The notes below the pieces were generated by a model. The model did no database searches. It was not told the origin of the DNA and saw only the letters and a program-made list of their open reading frames with translations. From an uncultured Clostridia bacterium (GTDB lineage Bacteria; Bacillota; Clostridia; Oscillospirales; Acutalibacteraceae), in assembly GCA_937877675.1 (NCBI GenBank), contig CALEIS010000170.1, positions 1 to 5,047 on the forward strand: a stretch of 5,047 nucleotides of DNA, given 5' to 3'. How positions within the stretch are numbered: the stretch's first letter is position 1; each line of letters opens with the position of its first letter. A program made the translations under genes and the position numbers. Positions 1 through 5,047 of the stretch are shown here, in pieces.

Positions 1-28
1 AACTATTTGTGTTTGGAGGCAAAAAACT

Positions 29-1411
29 ATGAAAGTACAGTTTACAGAAACCGTATTAAGAGATGCCAACCAGTCACTTATTGCTACAAGAATGCCATTC
101 GCTGATTTTGAACCAATTCTTGAAAAGCTTAATGAGGCAGGTTATTATTCTCTTGAGTGCTGGGGCGGTGCTACATTCGACTCATGTCTTCGTTATCTTA
201 ATGAAGACCCATGGGTAAGACTCAGAAAAATCAAAGAAAAGTGTCCTGATACTAAACTTCAGATGCTTCTTCGTGGTCAGAATCTTCTCGGCTACAAGCA
301 CTATCCAGATGATGTTGTAAGAATGTTCATTAAAAAGAGTATCGAAAACGGTATTGATGTTATCAGAATTTTTGATGCACTTAATGATGTTCGTAACATT
401 CAAGTAGCTGTTGATGAAACAATCAAAAATGGTGCTATTGCATCAGGTGCTATTTCTTATACAACAAGCCCTGTTCACACACTTAAGAACTATGTTGCTC
501 TTTGTAAAGAAATGAAAGAAATGGGTTGTTCTACAATCTGTATCAAGGATATGGCCGGTGTTATGACTCCTGTTGAAGCAAAGGACCTTGTTGGTGCAAT
601 TAAGGATGCAATGCCTGAAATGCCAATCATTCTCCACACTCACTGCACAACAGGTATGGCTTATATGACAATTCTTCAGGCTGTTCAAGCTGGTTGTGAT
701 ATTATCGATACAGCAACATCATGTTTCTCAGGTGGTACAGCACAACCTGCAACAGAAACAATTTATGATGCTCTTACTGGTCTTGGTTATGAAACAGGTC
801 TTGACAGAGATGTTTTAAAAGCTGTTAACGACCACTTCAAGCCACTTCGTGACCAATATCTTTCATCAGGACTTTTAAAAGCAAAAGCACTTGTTACTGA
901 TACAGATGCTTTAACATATAAAGTTCCAGGTGGTATGCTTTCAAATATGATGGCTAACCTTGAAGATATGAATGCTCTTGACAGAATGGAAGAAGCTCTT
1001 TTAGAAATTCCTCAGGTTCGTAAGGATATGGGCTATCCTCCACTTGTTACTCCTCTTAGCCAGATGGTTGGTAACCAAGCAGTTACAAATGTACTTGTTG
1101 GCGAAAGATACAAGAACATTTCAAAAGAAATCAAGGCATATATCAAGGGTGAATATGGTAAGGCTCCTGGTGAAATCGATGCTGACCTTCAGAAAAAGGT
1201 TCTTGGTGATGACGCACCTGTTACATGTCGTTTCGCAGACACACTTGAACCTATGTTTGACCAGACAAAAGCTGAACTTGGTGATATGGCTAAATGTGAT
1301 GAAGATGTTCTTTCATACATCGCATTCCCTGCTCAGGCTGAAAAATTCTTTGAAGCAAGAGCAGAAAAAGAAAAGAACACATTTAAGTATTCAATCAAGA
1401 GAATCGACTAA
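29..1411 (+). CDS. oadA: Oxaloacetate decarboxylase alpha subunit (biotin-dependent carboxyltransferase), lacking a fused biotin domain
   Basis: This 460-residue cytoplasmic protein should transfer the carboxyl group of oxaloacetate to biotin, releasing pyruvate. An N-terminal TIM-barrel carboxyltransferase domain spans about residues 1-285, followed by the conserved post-carboxylase association domain to about 455. Visible active-site motifs are LRDANQS (10-16, metal-ligand Asp12), ECWGGATFD (43-51), LRGQN (81-85), CIKDMAG (171-177, Lys173 at the position of the modified or biotin-contacting lysine) and HTH (203-205, metal-binding histidines). Classical OadA proteins are near 590 residues because a biotinyl domain is fused at the C-terminus. 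Here the chain ends after the association domain, and the carrier is the third gene of the operon. The start is set by GGAGG at 15-19, nine bases upstream. The barrel is of the pyruvate/oxaloacetate type rather than the crotonase-like CoA-ester type, so oxaloacetate is favoured over methylmalonyl-CoA. It could be mislabelled as pyruvate carboxylase subunit B, but the adjacent beta subunit argues for the decarboxylase. Confidence 0.92.
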   Translation: MKVQFTETVLRDANQSLIATRMPFADFEPILEKLNEAGYYSLECWGGATFDSCLRYLNEDPWVRLRKIKEKCPDTKLQMLLRGQNLLGYKHYPDDVVRMFIKKSIENGIDVIRIFDALNDVRNIQVAVDETIKNGAIASGAISYTTSPVHTLKNYVALCKEMKEMGCSTICIKDMAGVMTPVEAKDLVGAIKDAMPEMPIILHTHCTTGMAYMTILQAVQAGCDIIDTATSCFSGGTAQPATETIYDALTGLGYETGLDRDVLKAVNDHFKPLRDQYLSSGLLKAKALVTDTDALTYKVPGGMLSNMMANLEDMNALDRMEEALLEIPQVRKDMGYPPLVTPLSQMVGNQAVTNVLVGERYKNISKEIKAYIKGEYGKAPGEIDADLQKKVLGDDAPVTCRFADTLEPMFDQTKAELGDMAKCDEDVLSYIAFPAQAEKFFEARAEKEKNTFKYSIKRID

Positions 1412-1416
1412 GGAGG
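1411..1416 (+). promoter_or_regulatory. Ribosome binding site of the gamma/delta subunit, overlapping the upstream stop codon
   Basis: AGGAGG starts on the last base of the oadA TAA stop and lies seven bases before the ATG at 1424. This near-perfect Shine-Dalgarno fixes the start of the next gene and places it where a ribosome finishing oadA could reinitiate, suggesting translational coupling. The next two genes have similar sites, AGGAG at 2021-2025 directly after a stop and GAGG at 2476-2479. Confidence 0.8.
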
Positions 1417-1423
1417 ACATAAA

Positions 1424-2020
1424 ATGGCATTATCAGAAATTTTAAGTATTTCTGCTACTGGATTTATTGTCGTTTTAATTGTTCTTATTCTTCTTGCAGT
1501 TATTATTGTAATGCTTTCAAAGGTAATCCGTACAATTGAAGGTCGTGCAAATAAAGTTGAGGAAACAACAAAAGAAACTTCTGTTGTAGAAAAAGTTGTT
1601 TCCCCTACCCCTGTTTCTGCTCCTGTTGAAACTGTTGCACCTGCTCCTGTTCAATATTCAAACGGTGTTACACTTTATAAGACAGACTACAAAACTGCAG
1701 CATCAATTATGGCTATTGTAAGTCACGAAAGTGGTATTCCACTCGAAAGACTCGCATTCAGTTCAATCAAACTTGATGACTCTCTTGAACTTTATAAAAC
1801 AGACTTTAAGACAGCGGCATCAATTATGGCTATCATCAGCCATCAGACAGAAATTCCACTCGAAAGACTTGTTTTTAAGTCAATAAGACTTTGCGACACA
1901 CCTGAACTTTACAAGACAGATGATGAAACTGCTGCAAAGGTTATGGCAATAACAAGCAAAGAATCAGGAATTCCACTTGACAGACTTGTATTTAAATCAA
2001 TTAAACTCATTGAGAAATAA
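1424..2020 (+). CDS. OadG/MmdD-like membrane-anchor subunit with three tandem C-terminal repeat units
   Basis: This 198-residue protein has a single hydrophobic membrane segment at about residues 12-33 and a short basic and charged stretch (34-57). A Pro/Ala/Val-rich linker follows (about 59-77), then three tandem 39-residue units beginning at Leu84, Leu123 and Leu162. Each unit reads approximately LYKTD, TAA, MAI, IPLxRL, F and SI. In Na+-pumping decarboxylases the small gamma or delta subunit has one N-terminal helix and a cytoplasmic C-terminal segment that holds the complex together. The membrane helix, linker and position between oadA and the biotin carrier fit that role. The repeat unit resembles the C-terminal segment of MmdD-type delta subunits, which in Veillonella also occurs as a separate small epsilon subunit (MmdE); I make that comparison from memory. 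Three copies in one chain is unusual. There is no histidine-rich C-terminus like the proposed zinc site of enterobacterial OadG. The role in the complex is well supported by context; the function of the repeats is inferred. Confidence 0.8.
   Translation: MALSEILSISATGFIVVLIVLILLAVIIVMLSKVIRTIEGRANKVEETTKETSVVEKVVSPTPVSAPVETVAPAPVQYSNGVTLYKTDYKTAASIMAIVSHESGIPLERLAFSSIKLDDSLELYKTDFKTAASIMAIISHQTEIPLERLVFKSIRLCDTPELYKTDDETAAKVMAITSKESGIPLDRLVFKSIKLIEK
1673..2017 (+). repeat. Three coding tandem repeats of 117 bp (39 codons)
   Basis: Copies begin at 1673, 1790 and 1907, exactly 117 bases apart; the last is shortened to 111 bases by the stop codon. By hand count, protein identity is 28/39 between copies 1 and 2, 25/37 between 1 and 3, and 23/37 between 2 and 3. 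Copies 1 and 2 share two uninterrupted 17-base runs, the first at 1700-1716 and 1817-1833. Synonymous differences elsewhere show that the duplications are not recent. The reading frame is kept throughout, with conservative changes such as K/R, I/V and E/D, so the units look selected as protein. Confidence 0.93.
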
Positions 2021-2034
2021 AGGAGAATATTAAA

Positions 2035-2472
2035 ATGAAATATGTTGTTACATTAAATGGAAATGATTACGAAGTTGAAGTAAACGAACTTAACGAAGCA
2101 GTTGTTACTGCAGTTGTTCCATCAGCTGCTCCTGTTGTACTTGCTGCTCCTGTTGCTCCAGTTGCAGCACCTGTTGTAGCTCCAGCTCCTGCTGCGGCTC
2201 CTGTTGTTGAGGCAGCTCCAGCTCCTGCAGCTGCTCCTACTCCTGTTGCAGTTGGCGATGGCACAAAAGTATGTGCTCCAATGCCAGGTACAGTTCTTTC
2301 TGTTAACATTTCTAATGGCCAGTCAGTAAACGAAGGTGATGTTCTCTTCATCCTTGAAGCTATGAAGATGGAAAACGAAATCGTTGCTCCTTGTGCTGGT
2401 ACAGTTAAACAAGTTATTGCAACAAAGGGTGCATCAGTTGCTACTGACGAAGTTCTTGCAGTTCTCGGATAA
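2035..2472 (+). CDS. Biotin carboxyl carrier subunit of the decarboxylase complex
   Basis: This 145-residue protein carries the biotin that shuttles the carboxyl group from the alpha subunit to the membrane beta subunit. It starts with a short beta-rich segment (residues 1-28), then has a flexible Ala/Pro/Val-rich linker (about 29-72) and a biotinyl/lipoyl-attachment domain (about 76-145). The biotinylation motif EAMKM is at 108-112, with Lys111 (codon 2365-2367) as the attachment site, and the usual PMPG turn is at 82-85. It corresponds to the C-terminal part of classical OadA and to the free gamma carriers (MmdC/GcdC type) of CoA-ester decarboxylases. AGGAG at 2021-2025, directly after the preceding stop codon, fixes the ATG. 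Biotin ligase must be encoded elsewhere. A biotin carrier of acetyl-CoA carboxylase is a formal alternative, but the position between anchor and beta subunits makes it part of this complex. Confidence 0.93.
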   Translation: MKYVVTLNGNDYEVEVNELNEAVVTAVVPSAAPVVLAAPVAPVAAPVVAPAPAAAPVVEAAPAPAAAPTPVAVGDGTKVCAPMPGTVLSVNISNGQSVNEGDVLFILEAMKMENEIVAPCAGTVKQVIATKGASVATDEVLAVLG

Positions 2473-2486
2473 AATGAGGTGCAATT

Positions 2487-3671
2487 ATGCAGATAGTAAA
2501 TGCTCTTGTAGAGCTTTTTAATCAATCCAACTTTGTTAATTTGCCTGGCAAAAACTGGATAATGATTCTTGTTGCTTTTGCTCTTCTCTTCTTTGCAATA
2601 GTTAAGAAATTTGAGCCATTACTTTTAGTGCCAATTGCATTTGGTATGCTTCTTGTAAACATCTATCCAGAAATTATGGCAGACCCTACAAATATGTCCT
2701 TTGTAGGTGATAATAATCCATATTTAGACCCTAATGCTCATTGGTACGATACGGGTGTTTTAAGACTTATATACGCAGGTGTTAAGTCAAGTATTTTCCC
2801 ATGTCTTATCTTTATGGGCGTTGGTGCAATGACAGACTTTGGTCCTCTCCTTGCTAACCCATCAAGCCTTTTACTTGGTGCTGCTGCACAGTTAGGCATT
2901 TACGTAGCATTCACAGTTGCTATGCTTTCAGGTCAATTTACACCTGAAGAAGCAGCATCAATTGCTATTATCGGTGGTGCAGATGGTCCAACAGCTATTT
3001 TCCTTACTGGAAAACTTGCACCTCACCTTTTAGGTTCAATTGCGGTTGCTGCATATTCATATATGGCTCTTATCCCATTAATTCAACCACCTATTATGAA
3101 AATGCTTACAACTAAAAAAGAACGTGAAATCAAAATGAATCAGCTTAGAACAGTTAGTAAAGCTGAAAAGATTATCTTCCCAATCATTGTTACCGTAATC
3201 TGTGTTCTTATTCTCCCTTCAGTTGCCCCTCTTCTCGGTTTCCTTATGCTTGGTAACCTTTTCAAAGAAACAGGTCTTACTGATAGACTTTCAGACACAG
3301 CACAAAATTCACTTTGTAATATTGTTACAATTTTACTTGGTACAACTGTTGGTGCTACTGCAGAAGGCTCTGCATTCCTTAATAAGAAAACTCTTCTTGT
3401 TGTTGGAATCGGCTTACTCGCATTTGCTTTCTCAACAGCGGGTGGCGTAATCTTTGCTAAGATTATGAACATTGTAACTGGTGGAAAAGTTAATCCTCTC
3501 ATTGGTTCAGCTGGTGTTTCTGCTGTTCCTATGGCTGCTCGTGTATCACAGACTGAGGGTAGAAAATACAACCCATCAAACTTCCTTTTGATGCACGCTA
3601 TGGGTCCAAACGTTGCAGGTGTTATCGGTTCAGCAGTTGCTGCAGGTTTCTTGCTTTCACAATTTGGATAA
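2487..3671 (+). CDS. oadB: Na+-translocating decarboxylase beta subunit
   Basis: This 394-residue integral membrane protein decarboxylates carboxybiotin and couples the reaction to Na+ export. Hydrophobic segments occur at about residues 22-40, 43-60, 101-115, 126-147, 157-173, 181-200, 229-255, 275-295, 302-330 and 365-390. The family signature GGADGPTAIF lies at 163-172; Asp166 is likely the counterpart of the Na+-binding aspartate (Asp203) of Klebsiella OadB. Also visible are YSYMALIPLIQPP (190-202), the second-half motif IGSAGVSAVPMAARVSQ (339-355), and MGPNVAGVIGS (372-382), which carries conserved Asn and Ser residues. Length is normal for OadB/MmdB/GcdB, and the beta subunit alone does not reveal the carboxylated substrate. 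A polar stretch at about 64-90 appears longer than in family members I recall. GAGG at 2476-2479 supports the ATG. It is the last gene of the operon and is followed by a terminator. Confidence 0.95.
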   Translation: MQIVNALVELFNQSNFVNLPGKNWIMILVAFALLFFAIVKKFEPLLLVPIAFGMLLVNIYPEIMADPTNMSFVGDNNPYLDPNAHWYDTGVLRLIYAGVKSSIFPCLIFMGVGAMTDFGPLLANPSSLLLGAAAQLGIYVAFTVAMLSGQFTPEEAASIAIIGGADGPTAIFLTGKLAPHLLGSIAVAAYSYMALIPLIQPPIMKMLTTKKEREIKMNQLRTVSKAEKIIFPIIVTVICVLILPSVAPLLGFLMLGNLFKETGLTDRLSDTAQNSLCNIVTILLGTTVGATAEGSAFLNKKTLLVVGIGLLAFAFSTAGGVIFAKIMNIVTGGKVNPLIGSAGVSAVPMAARVSQTEGRKYNPSNFLLMHAMGPNVAGVIGSAVAAGFLLSQFG

Positions 3672-3687
3672 TTTTTAATAAACATAT

Positions 3688-3721
3688 AAAAAACCGTAGT
3701 CATATGGACTACGGTTTTTTT
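3688..3721. terminator. Bidirectional intrinsic terminator between oadB and sfsA
   Basis: CCGTAGTC (3694-3701) pairs with GACTACGG (3707-3714) around a five-base loop. Six A residues at 3688-3693 and seven T residues at 3715-3721 flank the stem, so each strand gives a G+C-containing stem followed by a U-tract. It begins 16 bases after the oadB stop. On the minus strand it overlaps the TAA stop of sfsA (3720-3722), so that stop codon lies in the stem's flanking tract. The position between convergent genes fits use in both directions. Confidence 0.9.
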
Positions 3722-4394
3722 ATGCCCTAATTGGTACTGGTTTTCTTATTTCTATTGATTCAGATGTCACATTACAATCATATGCCAAAGGAACAACACC
3801 ATTGTCCCTTGCTCTTCTTAACTCTTCAGCAAATTCAGGATGTGTGTTTGTGTTTGGTTCAAAGTATTTGACATCGGACATCTGTATCACAAATAATACA
3901 TATGCTTTATACCCTTCTAAAACGGCTTTTTGCAACTCTTTAAGATGTTTAACCCCTCTCTCGGTTGGAGCATCAGGGAAACGAACTACACCATCATCTT
4001 CAAGGGTTACACCTTTGACTTCTATAAGAATTTTCTCACTTTTAGTTTCAACATAGAAATCAATTCGTGAATTTCCATATGTATATTCTGGTTTCACAAA
4101 TTTTATATCATCAAAAAGTTTCGGCAAGAACTCCATAACAACTTTATTGACAACTTGACTATCCATATTTATTAATATATTGTTCTTTTCAACGGCAATA
4201 AGGTCATATTGCGTTTTCCTATTCGGATTAGGACTTTTCTCAAGATAAACCGTAGCGTCTTTTACGAGCAATTCTCGGCATCTACCGGTATTCTTAACAT
4301 GGCAGATTTCTTTCTTCCCATTAATTTCACAAATTGCAATAAATCTATTTGGTCTTTCTAAAAAAGTTCCTTGAACGATATTATCATATTTCAT
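3720..4394 (-). CDS. sfsA: SfsA family protein (sugar fermentation stimulation protein homologue)
   Basis: This 224-residue protein is a full-length SfsA. The family has an N-terminal OB-like domain (here about residues 1-80) and a C-terminal PD-(D/E)xK nuclease-like domain (about 81-224). Recognisable elements are KNTGRC (34-39), GNSRIDF (107-113, acidic Asp112), EVKG (125-128, the E-x-K pair Glu125/Lys127) and FPDAPTERG (139-147) followed by HL (150-151). The full acidic/lysine set of the nuclease-like site is therefore intact. In E. coli SfsA is described as a DNA-binding protein affecting maltose fermentation; its biochemical role is unsettled, and none is known for Clostridia. It is convergent to the decarboxylase operon and lies 59 bases downstream of a sugar-symporter gene in the same direction, though a terminator separates them. 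The ATG is chosen because the conserved N-terminus (IVQGTFLERPNRF) begins six residues in; its ribosome binding site is weak. Confidence 0.93.
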   Translation of the reverse strand: MKYDNIVQGTFLERPNRFIAICEINGKKEICHVKNTGRCRELLVKDATVYLEKSPNPNRKTQYDLIAVEKNNILINMDSQVVNKVVMEFLPKLFDDIKFVKPEYTYGNSRIDFYVETKSEKILIEVKGVTLEDDGVVRFPDAPTERGVKHLKELQKAVLEGYKAYVLFVIQMSDVKYFEPNTNTHPEFAEELRRARDNGVVPLAYDCNVTSESIEIRKPVPIRA

Positions 4395-4398
4395 ATTA

Positions 4399-4402
4399 CA
4401 CC
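4399..4402 (-). promoter_or_regulatory. Weak ribosome binding site of sfsA, abutting a terminator T-tract
   Basis: On the minus strand GGTG lies only four bases before the sfsA ATG, directly after the T-tract of the upstream terminator. It is much weaker and closer to the start than the GGAGG-type sites of the decarboxylase operon, suggesting low translation of sfsA. I see no better site or alternative start nearby. Confidence 0.45.
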
Positions 4403-4434
4403 AAAAAAGAACGGTGATAGTTTCCTACCACCGT
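4403..4434 (-). terminator. Intrinsic terminator of the symporter gene, directly before sfsA
   Basis: Read on the minus strand, ACGGTGGTAG (4434-4425) pairs with CTATCACCGT (4420-4411) as a ten-base-pair stem with one G-U pair. It is closed by a GAAA (GNRA-type) tetraloop and followed by TCTTTTTT (4410-4403). The stem starts 19 bases after the symporter stop codon. This is a textbook Rho-independent terminator. It faces sfsA, so the symporter transcript should largely end just before the sfsA ribosome binding site. Confidence 0.9.
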
Positions 4435-4453
4435 CCCATATTTAATAAAATGA

Positions 4454-5047
4454 TTATTTAGTAGCTTTTCTTGCTTCGATTTCAGCAACCATCTGTGCCT
4501 GTTTCTTCTCTGTAATTGTATAGAAGAACATTGGAATAGCACAAGCAAACATACTGATAACACCAGAAAGAACAAGCATATTCCAAAGTGTCTGTGCACC
4601 TTCTGCTGAAATATAACCAGTTTCAGCATTGATACCTGCTGCTGCAAAAGAAATAACACCGATGAAAGCACCAACAGCCATACCAATTTTATTGATAAGA
4701 GTCTGCATAGCAAAGCAGATGCCTTCACCACGCTCACCAGTTTTCCATTCAAGATAGTCAACAGTATCACCAATCATAGCATATGTGATAATATTGTTAA
4801 CACCCTGTGGAATACCAAGGAGAATAAGACCGATTGCAGCAACGATGAGTTTCCATGTTGCATCATAACCAACAAAGTACATAACACCCATTACAAGGCC
4901 ACCAAAGAGGTGAACAATGATGTATGCCCATTTCTTTGTGAACTTCTTTGACATCCATGGAACAAGAAGTGATGCTACAAGTCCACCTGGAACAACAAGA
5001 AGAGTAATCAAGCTATACATACCTTCGTTCTGAAGAACGTATTTTGC
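4454..5047 (-). CDS. GPH-family (MelB-like) sugar:cation symporter, C-terminal part, cut by the window edge
   Basis: The frame is open to the window end, so the visible 197 residues are the C-terminal portion of a transporter that is usually about 450-480 residues. The ATG at 5020-5018 is an internal methionine, since nine more in-frame codons precede it. Five hydrophobic segments are visible, at about residues 10-31, 40-60, 65-92, 120-139 and 154-177 of the fragment. The GPH (glycoside-pentoside-hexuronide:cation symporter) signature MIGDTVDYLEWKTGERGEG lies at about 91-109, with acidic and Trp/Lys residues typical of the family's late cytoplasmic loop, followed by a polar helix containing NKIG. 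The tail is charged, Lys/Glu/Ala-rich and presumably cytoplasmic. GPH members take up sugars such as melibiose, xylosides or glucuronides with Na+, H+ or Li+. Substrate and ion cannot be read from this half. Its terminator lies just downstream, before sfsA. Confidence 0.88.
   Translation of the reverse strand, partial: AKYVLQNEGMYSLITLLVVPGGLVASLLVPWMSKKFTKKWAYIIVHLFGGLVMGVMYFVGYDATWKLIVAAIGLILLGIPQGVNNIITYAMIGDTVDYLEWKTGERGEGICFAMQTLINKIGMAVGAFIGVISFAAAGINAETGYISAEGAQTLWNMLVLSGVISMFACAIPMFFYTITEKKQAQMVAEIEARKATK

Noticed and set aside
1..28. Promoter for the decarboxylase operon
   Set aside because: Only 28 bases precede the first gene and they hold just the GGAGG ribosome binding site. Any promoter or further upstream operon gene is outside the window.
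1044..1445. Open frame overlapping the 3' end of oadA in another frame
   Set aside because: oadA is intact and conserved across this region, and the overlapping frame has no ribosome binding site or recognisable domain.
1673..2017. CRISPR-like or non-coding tandem array
   Set aside because: The units are contiguous with no spacers, keep the reading frame exactly, and vary with synonymous and conservative changes. They are protein repeats.
2067..2525. Long open frame on the minus strand opposite the biotin carrier gene
   Set aside because: Its translation is low-complexity Ala/Gly/Thr arising from the reverse complement of the Ala/Pro linker and biotin domain. It lies opposite a clear conserved gene and has no recognisable domain.
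3140..3703. Minus-strand open frame of 187 codons opposite oadB
   Set aside because: It runs through the terminator and lies opposite a strongly conserved membrane protein. The composition is that of an antisense shadow and no family features are seen.
4435..4480. Promoter for sfsA in the AT-rich end of the symporter gene
   Set aside because: Several AT-rich hexamers on the minus strand could pass as a -10 element, but none has a credible -35 partner at proper spacing, so I do not call one.
4396..4773. Second open frame inside the symporter region on the minus strand, suggesting a frameshift
   Set aside because: The symporter frame is continuous with all expected motifs through its stop at 4454. 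The alternative frame is Leu/Val-rich noise from a shifted reading of a membrane-protein gene, and it reads through the terminator.

Overview
The window is AT-rich (roughly 40% G+C by eye). It carries strong GGAGG-type ribosome binding sites, gene families typical of anaerobic low-G+C Gram-positives, and an oxaloacetate decarboxylase with its biotin carrier on a separate polypeptide. This points to an anaerobic, fermentative Firmicute of the Clostridia type, perhaps a gut organism. The assignment is an inference from style and gene content; there is no rRNA or other marker gene.

Left block (29-3671, + strand): a compact four-gene operon for a membrane-bound, biotin-dependent, Na+-translocating decarboxylase. 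The order is carboxyltransferase alpha subunit (oadA type, no biotin domain), a membrane-anchor gamma/delta subunit, a separate biotin carrier protein, and the Na+-pumping beta subunit (oadB type). The gaps are 12-14 nt, each with a clear Shine-Dalgarno. In the expected cycle, alpha moves the carboxyl group of oxaloacetate onto biotin on the carrier. The carrier takes carboxybiotin to beta, which decarboxylates it and exports Na+. The small subunit anchors the soluble parts to beta. The layout resembles the methylmalonyl-CoA and glutaconyl-CoA decarboxylases in having a free biotin carrier, but the alpha subunit is of the pyruvate/oxaloacetate carboxyltransferase type.

The most unusual item is the anchor subunit (1424-2020). 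Its C-terminal half is three tandem copies of a 39-residue unit, where this family's small subunits usually show one such C-terminal segment.

Centre (3672-3719): a hairpin with A- and T-tracts on its two sides, serving as a shared bidirectional terminator between the convergent operon and sfsA.

Right block (3720-5047, - strand): sfsA, preceded by a GPH/MelB-type sugar:cation symporter that is cut by the window edge. Between them is a strong intrinsic terminator whose T-tract runs directly into the weak ribosome binding site of sfsA. No confident promoter for sfsA is visible. If the symporter is Na+-coupled, the decarboxylase could supply its driving gradient; that link is speculative. No RNA gene, mobile element or CRISPR array was seen, and no unexplained stretch over 300 bases exists.
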